NCBI GenBank assembly: GCA_900768015.1
Contig: CAAGBI010000014.1
Span: 1 to 64,000 of the forward strand
Length of the DNA stretch: 64,000 nt
Origin: an uncultured Alistipes sp.
Lineage (GTDB): Bacteria; Bacteroidota; Bacteroidia; Bacteroidales; Rikenellaceae
Reading direction: 5' to 3'
A program made the translations under genes and the position numbers. The notes under the pieces were generated by a model. That model saw nothing but the letters and a program-made list of their open reading frames with translations, was not told the DNA's origin and searched no databases. This document shows positions 11,139 to 19,734 of the stretch, one piece after another (positions within the stretch are counted from its first letter, which is position 1; every line of letters begins with the position of its first letter).

Positions 11139-14120
11139 ATGAAACGACTAATATTGGTTATCGCTTTGCTACTCTGTGGGTTGCTATCCGCAGAGCGTGC
11201 CGCTGCGCAGTACTATAGCTGGGGTGCCGACCCTGCATCATACCGCTGGAAGCAGATGAAGGCGAAGGACTATCGCGTGGTATATCCCGATACGGCACAG
11301 CACATCGCCAACCGCATGATGTACTACCTCGATGCCGTGCAGAAGGATATATCCTACGGCTATCGCTATCGCCAGATGTCTATCCCCTTTGTGGTGCACC
11401 CCTCGAACTTCGCCTCTAATGGCTTGGTTATGTGGATGCCACGCCGCGTGGAGTTTCTCTCTACGCCCGATACGCGCAGCTACTCCATGCCCTGGACAAA
11501 GCAGCTCGTGGCGCACGAATATCGCCATGCCGTGCAGTATAACAACCTCAATCGTGGCATCGTCAAGGGCCTCAGCTATGTCTTGGGTCAGCAGAGCTCG
11601 ACCATTGGTCTGCTCTTTATGCCCCTTTGGATGATTGAGGGCGATGCCGTGATGATAGAGACCGAAATGTCCACCTTTGGTCGCGGCCTGCAGCCCTCGT
11701 TCACGATGCCTTATCGTGCCTACGAGTCGGTGGCGTTCGGCTACAAGAATTTCGATAAGTGGTTTAGCGGCTCGTACAAGGACTACATACCCAACCACTA
11801 CCAGATAGGCTACCTCCTCTCGCGCCACGGCTACAAGCAGTATGGCACGGTGATGGGTGACGATGTCGCGGAGCTAACATCGCGCCGCCCATGGATGGTG
11901 GTGTCGAATACATGGGTATTCAAAAAGCTATACAACAGCTCTACGCCCCAGCTCTTCTACGACACCTTCCTCACGCTCGAGGAGCATTGGCGAGCATTGG
12001 CCGATGTCGACCAGACCACGGTGCCGATGACGGTGGCGGAGCCCACATCCTACACGACATACTCTCACCCCATGCCGATAGGTGATGGCCGCATACTCTT
12101 CTTGAAGGAGGACCTCGACAAGCCCACGGCTTTTGTGGCGGTAGATGAGGCTACGGGCGAGGAGCAGCGCATAGCATACACGGGCGTTGTCTCTACGCGC
12201 CCCATGCTCAGCGACGATGGCCGCGTGTGGTGGACGGAGTATCGCCAGAGCGCACTCTATGGCGAGAAGGTGGCGTCGCAGTTGTGTTACATGGACCTCG
12301 ATAAGGGTATCCCCGCAATCATGCGCGAGTATCGCAATGTGCTCTACCCAACGCCCACGGTCAACCATGGTATCGCATGGGCGGAGTATACGCCAGATGG
12401 TAGATATAGCGTCGTGGTACACGGTACGGCAAATATCGCACGCCGCACGGAGCTAAAATATGGCAGCGAGATACATGGCATGGCGTGGGATAATGCCACC
12501 GAGGCCTTGTACCTCATAATCACGGATGATGACGGCATGCACATCGCGAGTCTCACGGCCGAGGGTATTGCTCCCGTTACGCGAGCAGCATATACCACAC
12601 TTAGCGACCTTGTGGCAAAGGATGGTGTGCTCTACTATGGCTCCATAGCCTCGGGCCGCGATGAGTTGCACATGTACGACCTCGCGAAGGGCGAGGAGTA
12701 TCGCCTCTCGACCTCGCGCTATGGCTCGTTCCAGCCTGTGCCATTGGATAGCGGTAGGGTGGTTGCCACATCCTACGATAGGCGAGGCTATATGCCTGTT
12801 ACACAGTCGCTCGGCGATGCAGTAAAGGTGGAGTATGCTCCCCACCCCCCAAAGATACTATTACCCGAGATGCCGCGCTGGGATGTCGTAAACCTCGACA
12901 CGGTGCGCTACGATGGCGCTGTGGCAGATAGTGTGCTAACGAGGACCCCTCCCAAGCGCTTCCGTCGCCTTGCCCATGCCTTTAACATACATAGCTGGGC
13001 ACCTGCATCCTACGACCCATACGCTCTTAGCGAGGAGTCGCATATAGCCTTCAACCTCGGCGCGACGATAATGTCGCAGAACATCCTTTCGACATTGGAG
13101 GGCTTTGCTACATGGGGCTGGAATCGCAGCGAGGGCTCGGTATTTAAGGGTACGCTGCGCTATAAGGGCTTGGGTGTAAACCTCTGGGTGAATGGTACTT
13201 ATGGCGGTACACAGCAAATTTATAAGGTTGCGGTATATAATCCCGAGCAGAGCAAGTTGGAGTATCCCGATGAGCCGGAGCTCGGTCGTTACTACTCTGT
13301 AGGCGCGGGTGCTACGCTGCCCATACTCATCCCCCGAGGCTACCACACCAGTCAGTTTGCTATCTCGGCATCGTGGAACTTCTCGAATGGCATGGTGGCG
13401 AATGTCGACAACCTCGAGTTTAAGGGTGGTAAGGTTACGAACATCCACACCATAGGCTACTCGCAGGGTGTGCACCTCTTGAATTTGGGTGTCTCGTTCG
13501 TAGACCAAGTGCGCCTCTCGCACCGCGACTTCCTGCCTCCATGGGGTGTTGCCCTGTCGCTAAATTCGGGCTTTAACCCCGCCTCGACAAACTTCGGAAC
13601 GCTCGTGGTGGCCTACGGTAAGCTCTACACTCCAGGCTTTGGCCCCCACCACTCGTTGTCGTTGGCAGCTTCGTACCAGACCTCGCTCGGCGGCTTCCAG
13701 TCCGATATGGTGCTCTCGACCCTCTCGCTCAAGTCGTCGCGCCTGATACCGCGAGGTTTCAACTCCTACGACATCGCGAACAACAACTATGTAGCCACAT
13801 CGCTGAACTACCAGGCCCCTGTGTGGTATCCCGATGGTGGTATTCGAGGTATCATCTTCTTTAAGCGCCTGAGGCTGAATGCGGGAGTGGACTACGCTTC
13901 GTTCAATCAGAGGGCTGTAAACCCCGAAGATGGTGTGATTGTGAATAGGCGCAAGCATATTGGCTCGTATGGCCTTGACTTAGGTGTCGACTTCAACCTG
14001 TTTGCCTTGCCCGAGAGTGCAACAATTTCGGCTACATTCTCGTTATATAGAACGGCGCAGTTTGCTCCGTTTGAGGATGGTAAGTTCCACTTCTCGTTCG
14101 GACTGGGATTACCATTTTAA
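11139..14120 (+). CDS. Envelope protein with HExxH motif, propeller and C-terminal barrel
   Basis: Large exported protein of unproven function. A signal peptide (about residues 1-24, ending ERAAA-Q) is followed by a domain with KQLVAHEYRHAVQ, an HExxH zinc-metalloprotease-type motif, and a downstream WMIEGDA that could supply the third ligand (Glu), as in gluzincins. Residues ~300-600 look like TolB-type beta-propeller repeats (YSVVVHGTAN, LYYGSIASGRDELHMYDL). The last ~350 residues alternate hydrophobic and polar positions and end in Phe (GLGLPF), as in outer-membrane barrels. I infer an outer-membrane protein with a periplasmic or surface protease-like head. Proteolytic activity is not shown. 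PBP1A follows 46 bp downstream. Confidence 0.8.
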   Translation: MKRLILVIALLLCGLLSAERAAAQYYSWGADPASYRWKQMKAKDYRVVYPDTAQHIANRMMYYLDAVQKDISYGYRYRQMSIPFVVHPSNFASNGLVMWMPRRVEFLSTPDTRSYSMPWTKQLVAHEYRHAVQYNNLNRGIVKGLSYVLGQQSSTIGLLFMPLWMIEGDAVMIETEMSTFGRGLQPSFTMPYRAYESVAFGYKNFDKWFSGSYKDYIPNHYQIGYLLSRHGYKQYGTVMGDDVAELTSRRPWMVVSNTWVFKKLYNSSTPQLFYDTFLTLEEHWRALADVDQTTVPMTVAEPTSYTTYSHPMPIGDGRILFLKEDLDKPTAFVAVDEATGEEQRIAYTGVVSTRPMLSDDGRVWWTEYRQSALYGEKVASQLCYMDLDKGIPAIMREYRNVLYPTPTVNHGIAWAEYTPDGRYSVVVHGTANIARRTELKYGSEIHGMAWDNATEALYLIITDDDGMHIASLTAEGIAPVTRAAYTTLSDLVAKDGVLYYGSIASGRDELHMYDLAKGEEYRLSTSRYGSFQPVPLDSGRVVATSYDRRGYMPVTQSLGDAVKVEYAPHPPKILLPEMPRWDVVNLDTVRYDGAVADSVLTRTPPKRFRRLAHAFNIHSWAPASYDPYALSEESHIAFNLGATIMSQNILSTLEGFATWGWNRSEGSVFKGTLRYKGLGVNLWVNGTYGGTQQIYKVAVYNPEQSKLEYPDEPELGRYYSVGAGATLPILIPRGYHTSQFAISASWNFSNGMVANVDNLEFKGGKVTNIHTIGYSQGVHLLNLGVSFVDQVRLSHRDFLPPWGVALSLNSGFNPASTNFGTLVVAYGKLYTPGFGPHHSLSLAASYQTSLGGFQSDMVLSTLSLKSSRLIPRGFNSYDIANNNYVATSLNYQAPVWYPDGGIRGIIFFKRLRLNAGVDYASFNQRAVNPEDGVIVNRRKHIGSYGLDLGVDFNLFALPESATISATFSLYRTAQFAPFEDGKFHFSFGLGLPF

Positions 14121-14166
14121 GAGCGTAGCGGTGTAATTGATTGAAAATAAAATAAAACCAAACGAT

Positions 14167-16617
14167 ATGTCACAGAAGAAACAGAACACAAAACGCAAAC
14201 TTTCGCTTAGATCATGGGTTGTGCTTGCGATGTGGAGTATCACATTCATCGGCATCGCCGCTGTGGTGACGCTCTTTGCGCTGGCCAAGAACGAGATTCT
14301 CGGCCCCATGCCCTCGTTCGAGGAGCTTGAGAATCCCAAGACAAACCTCGCAACGCAGATCTACTCGGACGATGGCGAGATTATCGGTACCTACTTCATC
14401 GAAAACCGCACCTACCTATCCTACGAGGAGCTCTTCCCCGCAGATAGGGAGCGCTGGTTGGAGATCGATGGCCACAAGTTGCCCCCTATCGTAGCGGCAC
14501 TCTTGGCTACCGAGGATGTGCGCTTCTTCGACCACTCGGGCATCGACTTCCAGGCTACGGCGCGTGTGGGCATCAAGACCATACTCTTGGGTCAGAAGGA
14601 TCAGGGTGGTGGTAGTACCGTTACGCAGCAGTTGGCTAAGAACCTCTACAAGACCCGTGTCAAGAACGAGGGCCTGGAGGGTAAGGCGGGCACTATCGTG
14701 GCAAAGGTCCAGGAGTATGTCATCGCCACGCAGCTCGAGCACAACTATACCAAGGAGGAGATTGTGGCTATGTACCTCAATACCGTGGAGTTCTCGAACT
14801 CTAACTTCGGTATTAAGTCTGCGGCAAACAACTTCTTTGGCAAGGAGCCTTGCGACCTCTCTATCGAGGAGGCGGCAGTGATTGCAGGACAGGTTAAGGC
14901 GCCAGGTACATATGCACCCTTGAAGTTCGGTGAGCCCAACCCCAAGGCGAGGGAGCGTCGTAATACGGTTCTCGACCGTATGGCTTCGGCGGGTGCTATA
15001 AGCGAGAAGTTGGCTGAGGAGTTGAAGAAGTTGCCTGTCGACTTGTCGAACTACCGCCGTGCGGGTGATGCCCACAACGAGGGCTCTGCGACCTACTTCC
15101 GCGAGATGGTGCGTCGCGCTATGACCGCGAAGGAACCTCTACGCAAGAATTATTACACGGAGTGGGACTACGAGCAGGCACTCAAGGAGTACAACGAGAA
15201 TCCCATCATGGGCTGGTGTCACAAGAATCGCAAGGCAAATGGTGAGCCCTACGACATCTACCGCGATGGCCTCAAAATCTACACCACGGTAGATGCCCAG
15301 ATGCAGAAGTATGCTGAGGTGGCCTTCCGTGAGCAGATGGCAGAGCTTGTGCAGCCACGCATGGAGAGCCAAATTCGCAGCCGCGGTGGCTCGCTCTTCC
15401 CCGACTTGAATAAGGCGGAGTCGGATAAGAGAGTAGACAAGGCTATGCAGCAGACCGACCGCTGGCGTTGCATGAAGCAGGCGGGAAAGAGCGATAGTGA
15501 GATTGTCGCAGCGTTCAACACCCCCATCAAGATGCGCGTATTCACCTTTAAGGGCGATCGCGACACGGTGCTCACACCTCGCGACTCGCTCATCCACTAC
15601 AAAAAGACTATGCGTGGCGCGTTTGTCGCCATCGACCCATCAACGGGTTATGTGCGCGCGTATGTGGGTGGCCCCGACTACCGCTACTTCAAGTATGATG
15701 CAGCAACGCAGGGTAAGCGTCAGGTGGGCTCTACGGCGAAGCCATTTATCTACACCTTCGCCATCGACCAGCTCGGACTAACGCCATGCACCACAGTTCC
15801 CAACCTCCCCGTATCTATCGAGACACCCTCGGGCATCTGGTCGCCCAAGGAGGCTGGTAATGTGGAGTACACGGGTGAGAACCCCTTGTACTGGGGCTTG
15901 GCAAATAGCCGCAACAACTACTCTGCATGGATTATGAAGCACGCCAAGCGCCCCGAGGCTGTGGCAGACTTCATCCACGACATAGGCATCAAGAGCTACA
16001 TCGACCCCGTGGTGTCGTTGTGCATCGGCTCGTACGACAGCAACCCCTACGAGATGGCATCGGCATACTGCACCTTCGCGAATGAGGGTGTGCGCGTAGA
16101 CCCCATCTTCGTGACTCGCATCGAGGATAGCCAGGGTAATGTCTTGGCGACCTTCACGCCCAAGACCAACGATGTGTTGTCGAAGCGCGTGGCCTACACC
16201 ATGATTACCATGATGCAGCGCGTAGTTACGCAGGGTACGGCGCGACGCATGATCTACGAGTTCGGCTTCAACGATGTGGAGATGGCTGCAAAGACGGGTA
16301 CTACGAACGATAATGTCGACGCATGGTTCATGTGTGCTGTGCCCAATCTTGTTATGGGCGTGTGGGTAGGCGGTGAGGAGCCAAGCATACACTTCACAAG
16401 CAGCGCCGATGGCTCGCGTATGGCACTGCCCGTGGCGGGTAAGTTCCTCTCGAAGGTCTATAACGATGGCACGCTCGGCGTATCGCGCACCGACCGCTTC
16501 GAGCGCTCGGCAGAGCTCCCCGACTACAACTGCGATGGCTCCTCTTCGTCGGATGAGGAGATGCTGGGTGCTAACGACACGAGCACTTCGGCCAGCGACG
16601 ATGAGTTCTTCGACTAA
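14167..16617 (+). CDS. mrcA: Bifunctional penicillin-binding protein 1A
   Basis: Class A PBP that polymerises and cross-links peptidoglycan in the periplasm. There is one N-terminal membrane anchor (~residues 18-40). The GT51 transglycosylase domain carries EDVRFFDHSGID, with the catalytic Glu, and GGGSTVTQQLAKN. The transpeptidase domain has S522-TAK, SRN in ANSRNNYSAW and K709-TGT. The family length is about 800 aa. I start at ATG 14167; an in-frame TTG upstream is poorly placed. The Ser/Asp-rich tail is non-conserved. asd follows after 68 bp, which fits the diaminopimelate supply to the wall. Confidence 0.94.
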   Translation: MSQKKQNTKRKLSLRSWVVLAMWSITFIGIAAVVTLFALAKNEILGPMPSFEELENPKTNLATQIYSDDGEIIGTYFIENRTYLSYEELFPADRERWLEIDGHKLPPIVAALLATEDVRFFDHSGIDFQATARVGIKTILLGQKDQGGGSTVTQQLAKNLYKTRVKNEGLEGKAGTIVAKVQEYVIATQLEHNYTKEEIVAMYLNTVEFSNSNFGIKSAANNFFGKEPCDLSIEEAAVIAGQVKAPGTYAPLKFGEPNPKARERRNTVLDRMASAGAISEKLAEELKKLPVDLSNYRRAGDAHNEGSATYFREMVRRAMTAKEPLRKNYYTEWDYEQALKEYNENPIMGWCHKNRKANGEPYDIYRDGLKIYTTVDAQMQKYAEVAFREQMAELVQPRMESQIRSRGGSLFPDLNKAESDKRVDKAMQQTDRWRCMKQAGKSDSEIVAAFNTPIKMRVFTFKGDRDTVLTPRDSLIHYKKTMRGAFVAIDPSTGYVRAYVGGPDYRYFKYDAATQGKRQVGSTAKPFIYTFAIDQLGLTPCTTVPNLPVSIETPSGIWSPKEAGNVEYTGENPLYWGLANSRNNYSAWIMKHAKRPEAVADFIHDIGIKSYIDPVVSLCIGSYDSNPYEMASAYCTFANEGVRVDPIFVTRIEDSQGNVLATFTPKTNDVLSKRVAYTMITMMQRVVTQGTARRMIYEFGFNDVEMAAKTGTTNDNVDAWFMCAVPNLVMGVWVGGEEPSIHFTSSADGSRMALPVAGKFLSKVYNDGTLGVSRTDRFERSAELPDYNCDGSSSSDEEMLGANDTSTSASDDEFFD

Positions 16618-16685
16618 GAGTCTCGCAGTAGCGTACGAAAAAGACATATATATAAAATAGTATAAAACAACTAAAAGATAAGATT

Positions 16686-17687
16686 ATGAATATTGCAATT
16701 GTTGGAGTGAGTGGAGCAGTGGGACAGGAGTTCTTGAAGATTTTGGAGAACCACCCAATGCAGATTGATGAGTTGCGACTCTTTGGCTCGAAGCGCAGTG
16801 CTGGCAGCAGCTACCGCTTCCGTGGCGAGAATATCGTAGTGCGTGAGTTGCAGCATAACGACGATTTCAAGGATATAGATGTGGCACTATGCTCGGCAGG
16901 TGCCTCGACATCAAAGGAGTATGCCGAGACTATTACTAAGTATGGCGCATTCATGATTGATAACTCGAGCGCCTTCCGCATGGATGACGATGTGCCCTTG
17001 GTTGTGCCCGAGGTAAATGGTGAGGATGCCTTCAACGCCCCCCGCCGTATCATCGCCAACCCCAACTGTACAACCATTCAGATGGTTGTGGCTCTGGGTG
17101 TTATCGAGAAGCTCTCGCATATCAACCGCGTGCATGTAGCGACCTACCAGTCGGCAAGTGGCGCGGGTGCTACGGCGATGCAGGAGTTCGAGGAGCAGCA
17201 GCGCGCCGTTGTTGAGGGCACAGAGCCCAAGGTCGAGAAGTTTGCATACCAGCTCGCCTGCAACCTCATTCCCCATATTGATGTCTTCCAGGATAACGAC
17301 TACACAAAGGAGGAGATGAAGATGTACCACGAGACGCGCAAGATTATGCACTCGGACATCCGCACCTCTGCTACATGTGTGCGTGTTCCCGTTATGCGTG
17401 CCCACTCTGAGGCTGTGTGGGTGGAGACAGATGAGGCACTCTCTGTGGAGGCTGTGCGCGAGGCTTTTGCCCAGGCTAAGGGCGTGGTACTCATCGACGA
17501 GCCCGCCGAGAAGCGCTATCCCATGCCCCTCTTTGCCGAGGGTAGCGACCCCGTGTATGTAGGCCGCATCCGCAAGGATATCGCCAACGAGAAGGGTCTC
17601 ACATTCTGGTGCGTAGCCGACCAGATTCGCAAGGGCGCGGCACTCAACGCAGTTCAGATTCTTGAGCTTCTTGTTGAGAATAAATAA
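16686..17687 (+). CDS. asd: Aspartate-semialdehyde dehydrogenase
   Basis: Reduces aspartyl-4-phosphate to aspartate semialdehyde with NADPH, on the route to lysine/diaminopimelate, threonine and methionine. The N-terminus is a Rossmann motif (VGVSGAVGQ). The catalytic cysteine is C128 in NPNCTTIQ. An [15 protein letters not shown] segment holds the active-site His. At 333 aa it has the usual length. It follows PBP1A and precedes tnaA, which has its own promoter. No clear terminator is seen between asd and tnaA. Confidence 0.95.
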   Translation: MNIAIVGVSGAVGQEFLKILENHPMQIDELRLFGSKRSAGSSYRFRGENIVVRELQHNDDFKDIDVALCSAGASTSKEYAETITKYGAFMIDNSSAFRMDDDVPLVVPEVNGEDAFNAPRRIIANPNCTTIQMVVALGVIEKLSHINRVHVATYQSASGAGATAMQEFEEQQRAVVEGTEPKVEKFAYQLACNLIPHIDVFQDNDYTKEEMKMYHETRKIMHSDIRTSATCVRVPVMRAHSEAVWVETDEALSVEAVREAFAQAKGVVLIDEPAEKRYPMPLFAEGSDPVYVGRIRKDIANEKGLTFWCVADQIRKGAALNAVQILELLVENK

Positions 17688-17737
17688 AGATATGGTTTTT
17701 TGAGCGACTACTGATAAAAAAATATTTTGTTTAGGGG

Positions 17738-17768
17738 TTGCAATTGACTATATTTTTGCGTATCTTTG
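17738..17768 (+). promoter_or_regulatory. tnaA promoter
   Basis: TTG (17738-17740), a 20-bp spacer and TATCTTTG (17761-17768) form a near-ideal Bacteroidetes promoter. The predicted leader is about 90 nt. Confidence 0.82.
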
Positions 17769-17771
17769 TAG

Positions 17772-17810
17772 CGCTAAAGGCGTAAATAACGAAATTTTGC
17801 GGATTTAGCG
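17772..17810 (+). promoter_or_regulatory. Leader hairpin upstream of tnaA
   Basis: CGCTAAA (17772-17778) pairs with TTTAGCG (17804-17810), with further CGTAAA/TTTTGCG pairing inside. It sits at the very 5' end of the predicted tnaA mRNA. There is no ATG between the promoter and tnaA, so an E. coli-type TnaC leader peptide beginning with ATG is absent. A stabilising 5' stem or an unknown regulator site are both possible. Confidence 0.5.
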
Positions 17811-17864
17811 AAATATAAAAAGAATAAATTATTAATATTATTATAAACTTAAAACTACACAACT

Positions 17865-19238
17865 ATGGAAATCCCATTTGCAGAAGCGTATCGAATTAAG
17901 ATGGTTGAGCCTTTGAAGAAGAGCACACGCGCAGAGCGTGAGCAGTGGCTCAAGGAGGCACACTACAACCTCTTCGGCTTGAAGTCTGAGCAGGTTTACA
18001 TCGACTGCTTGACTGACTCAGGTACTGGTGCTATGAGCGACCGTCAGTGGGCTGCTATGATGACTGGTGACGAGGCTTACGCTGGTTCAAAGTCATTCTT
18101 CCAGCTTAAGGATACTATCGGCGCTATCACTGGTTTCGAGTATGTTATCCCTACTCACCAGGGTCGTGCTGCTGAGAATGTGTTGTTCTCACACCTCGTA
18201 AAGGCTGGTGACATCATCCCCGGTAACTCACACTTCGACACTACTAAGGGTCACATCGAGTTCCGTAAGGCTACAGCTTTGGACTGCACAATCGACGCAG
18301 CTAAGGATACTCAGCTCGAGATTCCTTTCAAGGGCGAGGTAGACTGCGCTAAGTTGGAGAAGGCTTTGGCTGAGAACGCTGAGAAGATTCCTTTCATCAT
18401 CGTTACTGTAACTAACAACACTGCTGGTGGTCAGCCCGTATCAATGAAGAACCTTCGTGATGTTCGTGCTATCGCTGACAAGTATGGCAAGCGTGTTGTA
18501 TTCGACTCAGCTCGTTTCGTTGAGAACGCATACTTCATCAAGACTCGTGAGGAGGGCTACGCAGATAAGACTATCAAGGAGATCTGCAAGGAGATGTTCT
18601 CTTACGCTGACGGTATGACAATGTCATCAAAGAAGGATGGTCTCGTAAACATGGGTGGTTTCATCGCTACTCGTCACGAAGACTGGTACGAGGGTGCTAA
18701 GCGCTTCTGTATCCCCTTCGAGGGCTTCTTGACATACGGTGGTATGAACGGTCGTGATATGGCTGCTTTGGCAGTAGGTCTCGACGAGAACACTGAGCTC
18801 GAGACTATCGAGACTCGTATCAAGCAGGTTCAGTACCTCGCTGCAAAGCTCGATGAGTACGGCATTCCTTACCAGCGTCCTGTTGGTGGTCACGCTTTGT
18901 TCGTAGATGCTGACAAGGTTCTCTCTAACATTCCTAAGGAGGAGTTCCCCGCACAGACTCTTGCTATCGAGCTCTACCTCGAGGCTGGTGTTCGTGGTTG
19001 CGAGATCGGTTACATCCTTGCTGACCGTGATCCTATCACTCGTGAGAACCGCTTCGGTGGTCTCGACCTTCTCCGTCTCTGCATTGCGCGTCGTTCATAC
19101 ACTAACAACCACATGGATGTTATCGCTGCAGCGCTTAAGAATGTTTACGATCGTCGTAACGAGATCACACGCGGTGTGAAGATCGTATGGGAGACTGAGT
19201 TGATGCGTCACTTTACAGTTAAGCTCGAGCGTTTGTAA
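17865..19238 (+). CDS. tnaA: Tryptophanase
   Basis: PLP-dependent beta-lyase converting L-tryptophan to indole, pyruvate and ammonia in the cytoplasm. PLP should bind K257 in MSSKKDG, equivalent to the second Lys of the E. coli SAKKD motif. The VTVTNNTAGGQPVS segment and the RHFT-KL C-terminus are family marks. The close relative tyrosine phenol-lyase has Arg at the substrate position in its E-R-G motif. Here the motif is CEIGYIL, which favours tryptophanase. Length 457 aa is normal. Codon use is highly biased (GCT, GGT, CGT, ACT), suggesting abundant protein. The stop codon overlaps 3' element ii. No tryptophan permease gene is adjacent. Confidence 0.92.
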   Translation: MEIPFAEAYRIKMVEPLKKSTRAEREQWLKEAHYNLFGLKSEQVYIDCLTDSGTGAMSDRQWAAMMTGDEAYAGSKSFFQLKDTIGAITGFEYVIPTHQGRAAENVLFSHLVKAGDIIPGNSHFDTTKGHIEFRKATALDCTIDAAKDTQLEIPFKGEVDCAKLEKALAENAEKIPFIIVTVTNNTAGGQPVSMKNLRDVRAIADKYGKRVVFDSARFVENAYFIKTREEGYADKTIKEICKEMFSYADGMTMSSKKDGLVNMGGFIATRHEDWYEGAKRFCIPFEGFLTYGGMNGRDMAALAVGLDENTELETIETRIKQVQYLAAKLDEYGIPYQRPVGGHALFVDADKVLSNIPKEEFPAQTLAIELYLEAGVRGCEIGYILADRDPITRENRFGGLDLLRLCIARRSYTNNHMDVIAAALKNVYDRRNEITRGVKIVWETELMRHFTVKLERL

Positions 19239-19367
19239 TTTGTTGTGATAAGCCGCAATCTGCGGCACATCCCTAAAAGTAAATCACCCAAGGCTGTACG
19301 ATTTAGTACTATCCTTGGGTGATTTCTTTTGTGATATACCCCATCTCACGACTTCTGACAACAAATT
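19237..19367 (+). repeat. 3'-UTR element, copy ii, downstream of tnaA
   Basis: The ends AATTTGTTGTGATAAGCCG and (inverted) AATTTGTTGTCAGAAGTCG match at 16 of 19. The first bases overlap the tnaA stop codon. A small GCCGCA/TGCGGC hairpin (19252-19266) is followed by a 13-bp perfect stem (19281-19293 with 19313-19325) and a TTTCTTTT tract, so it also serves as an intrinsic terminator. The apex is TGTAC-GATTTA-GTACT. Confidence 0.82.
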
Positions 19368-19385
19368 GGGTGGAGGGATATGGAT

Positions 19386-19477
19386 AGGGAGTTTGGTGAG
19401 TTTGGTGAGTTTAAGGTTGGTGGTTATTTGTCTCTAACTTCCTTAACTTCCTTATCTTCCTTAATTTCCTTTCTTGG
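19386..19477. repeat. Inverted arms made of 9-nt repeats, copy 1
   Basis: The left arm (19386-19420) has GGGAGTTTG/GTGAGTTTG/GTGAGTTTA units of 9 nt. The right arm (19434-19477) has the complementary-type units CTAACTTCC/TTAACTTCC/TTATCTTCC/TTAATTTCC. A related locus lies at 36467-36594. Function unknown; the arms could form a long imperfect hairpin. Confidence 0.7.
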
Positions 19478-19636
19478 AAGTTACTTCGCTACGCTTTTGA
19501 TAAACCCTCCTTTTTGAGCTTTTTGCCAACTTTACACTATTGTATCGAGGTTGATTTGGAGTAAGTATTTCTACCTAATTTCAGCAAATTGTGGTCGTTT
19601 TTTCGCCTGCGGAGCGAGTGCAAATAAAAAAATCGC

Positions 19637-19644
19637 TACCTTTG
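19637..19644 (+). promoter_or_regulatory. Candidate -7 box of the alpha-oxoamine synthase gene
   Basis: TACCTTTG fits the -7 consensus; no convincing -33 TTG is seen. The leader of about 85 nt contains the alternating GC tract at 19665-19698. Confidence 0.5.
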
Positions 19645-19664
19645 TGTGTTCCTTTTTTATAGGG

Positions 19665-19698
19665 GCGTGCGCGTGCGCAGCGTGCGTGTGCGCGGTGT
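19665..19698. other. Alternating purine-pyrimidine GC-rich tract
   Basis: GCGTGCGCGTGCGCAG followed by CGTGCGTGTGCGCG alternates purine and pyrimidine almost throughout, in an otherwise AT-rich leader. Such tracts can adopt Z-DNA or strong RNA structure. No function is assigned. Confidence 0.5.
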
Positions 19699-19734
19699 GA
19701 AACAAGAGAAAGTTTAACTTAACACGAAGATAAA

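Noticed and set aside
15778..16647. 289-aa antisense frame opposite the PBP1A gene
   Set aside because: The PBP1A transpeptidase motifs occupy this DNA; the antisense product has no family features.
17769..17864. TnaC leader peptide before tnaA
   Set aside because: No ATG occurs between the promoter and tnaA.
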